Shown: positions 62,790 to 64,000 of the stretch, in pieces | How positions within the stretch are numbered: the first letter of the stretch is position 1 | How the letters are laid out: every line of letters begins with the position of its first letter | Assembly: GCF_014054725.1 (NCBI RefSeq) | Contig: NZ_CP059563.1 | Coordinates: 410,868 to 474,867 of the forward strand | Reading direction: 5' to 3' | Length of the DNA stretch: 64,000 nt | From: Conchiformibius steedae | Lineage (GTDB): Bacteria > Pseudomonadota > Gammaproteobacteria > Burkholderiales > Neisseriaceae | Notes under the pieces: generated by a model | Seen by the model: the letters and a program-made list of their open reading frames with translations, nothing else | What the model was told of the DNA's origin: nothing | The model's database searches: none | Made by a program: the position numbers and the translations under genes

Positions 62790-62925
62790 GGTTTTCCTTT
62801 AGTATCGGGCTTTCCTGCAAGGTGCAGAGAAACCCACTGTCAGACAAAAATGCTTGACAGTGTTTTAGAAAACATGGAAAATCAAGACGTTCTGACACTT
62901 GCTTAAGTTTAGAACATCTCTAAAG

Positions 62926-62958
62926 GGTTAGCGAAGTTGGCGCTTTGCTAACCTTTTT
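62926..62958 (+). terminator. Terminator between IS21 and the phage-type regulator
   Basis: GGTTAGCGAAG and CTTTGCTAACC followed by TTTTTT. It has no plus-strand gene before it within the element, so it may belong to a lost gene. Confidence 0.75.
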
Positions 62959-63050
62959 TCCATGCTTAAAAATATACAAAACTCAATTTTTAAGATAAAA
63001 TACAAAATTGAAGTTTTATATTCGGCACCAAAATATTTTTGGCAAAGCTG

Positions 63051-63245
63051 CTATTTCATAATGACCTCCCCTTCTTTTAAGCCTAAAAGAACGGCAATAT
63101 CATGTGTTTGACCCCGTTTGCACGCAGCATGTCCGCTCAATACCCTTTGTACGGATTGATAGGAATAGCCGTGTTTCTTTGCCCAATCAACCATGGTAAT
63201 CCCTTGTCTGTCAAGGTCTTTTCTGACTTGCTCTAAACTTTTCAT
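63051..63245 (-). CDS. BcepMu gp16-like phage-associated DNA-binding protein
   Basis: 64 residues. MKSLEQVRKDLDRQGITMVD, then WAKKHGYSYQSVQRVLSGHA and KRGQTHDIAVLLGLKEGEV match the short HTH proteins of Mu-like phages (gp16 type), as I recall them. A TATAAT box lies on the minus strand within AAATATAATTG upstream (63283-63290 area). No other phage gene is in the window, so it is an isolated remnant or the edge of a prophage. Confidence 0.75.
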   Translation of the reverse strand: MKSLEQVRKDLDRQGITMVDWAKKHGYSYQSVQRVLSGHAACKRGQTHDIAVLLGLKEGEVIMK

Positions 63246-63323
63246 AGCCCTGATTCAAATCAAAAATGCTTTGATAAATCTTCAATTATATTTGAAAATT
63301 TTGCCAAAGGCTATTTTAAATTA

Positions 63324-64000
63324 GGGGCTGTACTAGATAACTAGGGAAATCTAATTTCAGGTTAGAATAATCCCTATGAGAAGAAGTCGTTTAAGTCAGT
63401 ACAAGCAAAACAAACTGATTGAACTGTTTATTGCAGGTGTTATCGCACGCACAGCAGCGCAATTAGTCGGCGTTAATAAAAACACTGCTGCCTATTATTT
63501 TCATCGTTTACGCTTACTGATTTTCCATAACAGCCTGCATCTGGAAATGTTTGATGGCGAAGTAGAGGTTGATGAAAGCTATTTTGGCGGACAGCGCAAA
63601 GGCAAACGCGGTCGCGGGGCAGCCAGCAAAGTCGCTGTATTTGGGCTTCTGAAGCGCAACGGCAAGGTTTACACCGTTGCTGTGCCCAATACACAAACTG
63701 CCACTTTATTGCCGATAATACGTGAGCAGGTAAAGCCTGACAGTATTGTTTATACTGATTGTTACAAAAGCTATGATGTACTTGATGTGAGTGAGTTTAG
63801 CCACTTTCGCATCAATCACAGCACACATTTTGCTGAACGACAAAATCATATTAACGGAATTGAGAACTTTTGGAATCAGGCAAAACGCCACTTACGGAAG
63901 TTTAACTGCATTCCCAAAGAGCATTTTGAACTGTATTTGAAGGAATGTGAATGGCGTTTTAACCACAGTGAAATAAAAGTTCAATTTTCCATTTTAAAAC
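63324..64000 (+). mobile_element. IS1016-type (IS1595 family) insertion sequence, cut by window end
   Basis: The left end GGGGCTGTACTAGATAACTA is the IS1016 terminal repeat type. About 677 bp are present, close to the full size of about 700 bp; the right end lies beyond the window. Confidence 0.85.
63376..64000 (+). CDS. IS1016-type transposase (3' end outside the window)
   Basis: 208 codons from ATG 63376 (MRRSRLSQYKQNKLIELFIA), open to the window edge. N-terminal HTH, then the ISXO2-like DDE core: EVEVDESYFGGQRKGKRGRG (first Asp/Glu), IVYTDCYKSYD (second Asp), and the late NHINGIENFWNQAKRHLRKF (Glu replaced region with N). No frameshift is seen. Confidence 0.92.
   Translation, partial: MRRSRLSQYKQNKLIELFIAGVIARTAAQLVGVNKNTAAYYFHRLRLLIFHNSLHLEMFDGEVEVDESYFGGQRKGKRGRGAASKVAVFGLLKRNGKVYTVAVPNTQTATLLPIIREQVKPDSIVYTDCYKSYDVLDVSEFSHFRINHSTHFAERQNHINGIENFWNQAKRHLRKFNCIPKEHFELYLKECEWRFNHSEIKVQFSILK

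Larger units (their letters stand above)
60115..62897 (-). mobile_element. IS21-family insertion sequence (istA/istB)
   Basis: Two genes with the IS21 order and overlap, istA then istB on the minus strand. The left limit is set where the hemolysin III gene breaks (TGAGTATTCGC at 60115); the right limit at CA 62897 is a guess from GTTCTGACA. The left tail has direct words TGGTGGGGGA twice on the minus strand, and the right tail has repeated TGTCAG/TGTCAA words, as expected for transposase sites. The two ends do not match each other well, so the right end may be lost or elsewhere. Confidence 0.7.

Overview
The window is chromosomal DNA of a betaproteobacterium of the family Neisseriaceae. The evidence is a complete 16S-tRNA-Ile-tRNA-Ala-23S-5S operon of Neisseria type, an IS1016-type insertion sequence, short TATAG-ended repeats like those scattered through Neisseria genomes, sites of the form TGTTAT-N3-ATAACA that match the Neisseria Zur motif as I recall it, and a few 12-mers of the DNA-uptake-sequence type (AGGCTACCTGAA and AGGCTGCCTGAA). 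The genus cannot be fixed from the sequence alone. Uptake sequences are sparse and of two dialects.

Layout. 1-2.0 kb: 5' part of an M3 peptidase gene with a Tat-like signal, a 168-bp inverted-repeat element, and a DUF3579-GNAT fusion. 2.1-7.6 kb: rRNA operon with promoter, two boxA sites and terminator. 7.8-16.1 kb: aroG, a divergent HxlR / DUF896-pirin unit, and a block with zinc ABC permease and ATPase genes separated by a RarD-like exporter, an Lrp regulator, a MATE-like protein and a T4 DenV-type UV glycosylase. 16.1-30.6 kb: DUF2339 protein, rhodanese lipoprotein, glyA, tRNA-Leu, a two-subunit sodium symporter, an EEP nuclease, ispB, tRNA-Arg, a copper ATPase, truA and a double-length ABC permease. 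30.8-46.7 kb: bamE-dapB-nnrD, pncA, frr, pyrH, murJ, an MBL hydrolase, secA, an SDR, lipoproteins, the zinc-binding protein gene, sstT and a HAD hydrolase. 46.7-60 kb: DUF924, a small AT-rich accessory island (HTH protein plus a 51-residue Asn/Pro-rich protein), valS, a Sel1-repeat protein, DUF72, gcvP, a gamma carbonic anhydrase, norM, an AT-rich hypothetical gene and a methyltransferase. 60-64 kb: a mobile-element nest (IS21-type element inside the start of a hemolysin III gene, a Mu-like phage regulator, an IS1016-type element cut by the window edge).

How the genes work together. Most of the window is ordinary housekeeping DNA. The clearest regulatory theme is zinc: the substrate-binding protein gene (44.4 kb) and the ATPase gene (15.9 kb) lie 28 kb apart but carry almost identical Zur-like operators. 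The permease gene is elsewhere again and shows no such site. The ATPase gene is coupled by ATGA overlaps to a tiny membrane ORF upstream and to the UV glycosylase downstream. The least explained unit is the AT-rich island at 47.6-48.7 kb: a hydrophilic mini-protein with a strong ribosome site, a 14-bp perfect palindrome, then an HTH protein, all transcribed from a promoter that overlaps the valS promoter. I found no CRISPR array and no complete defence system.
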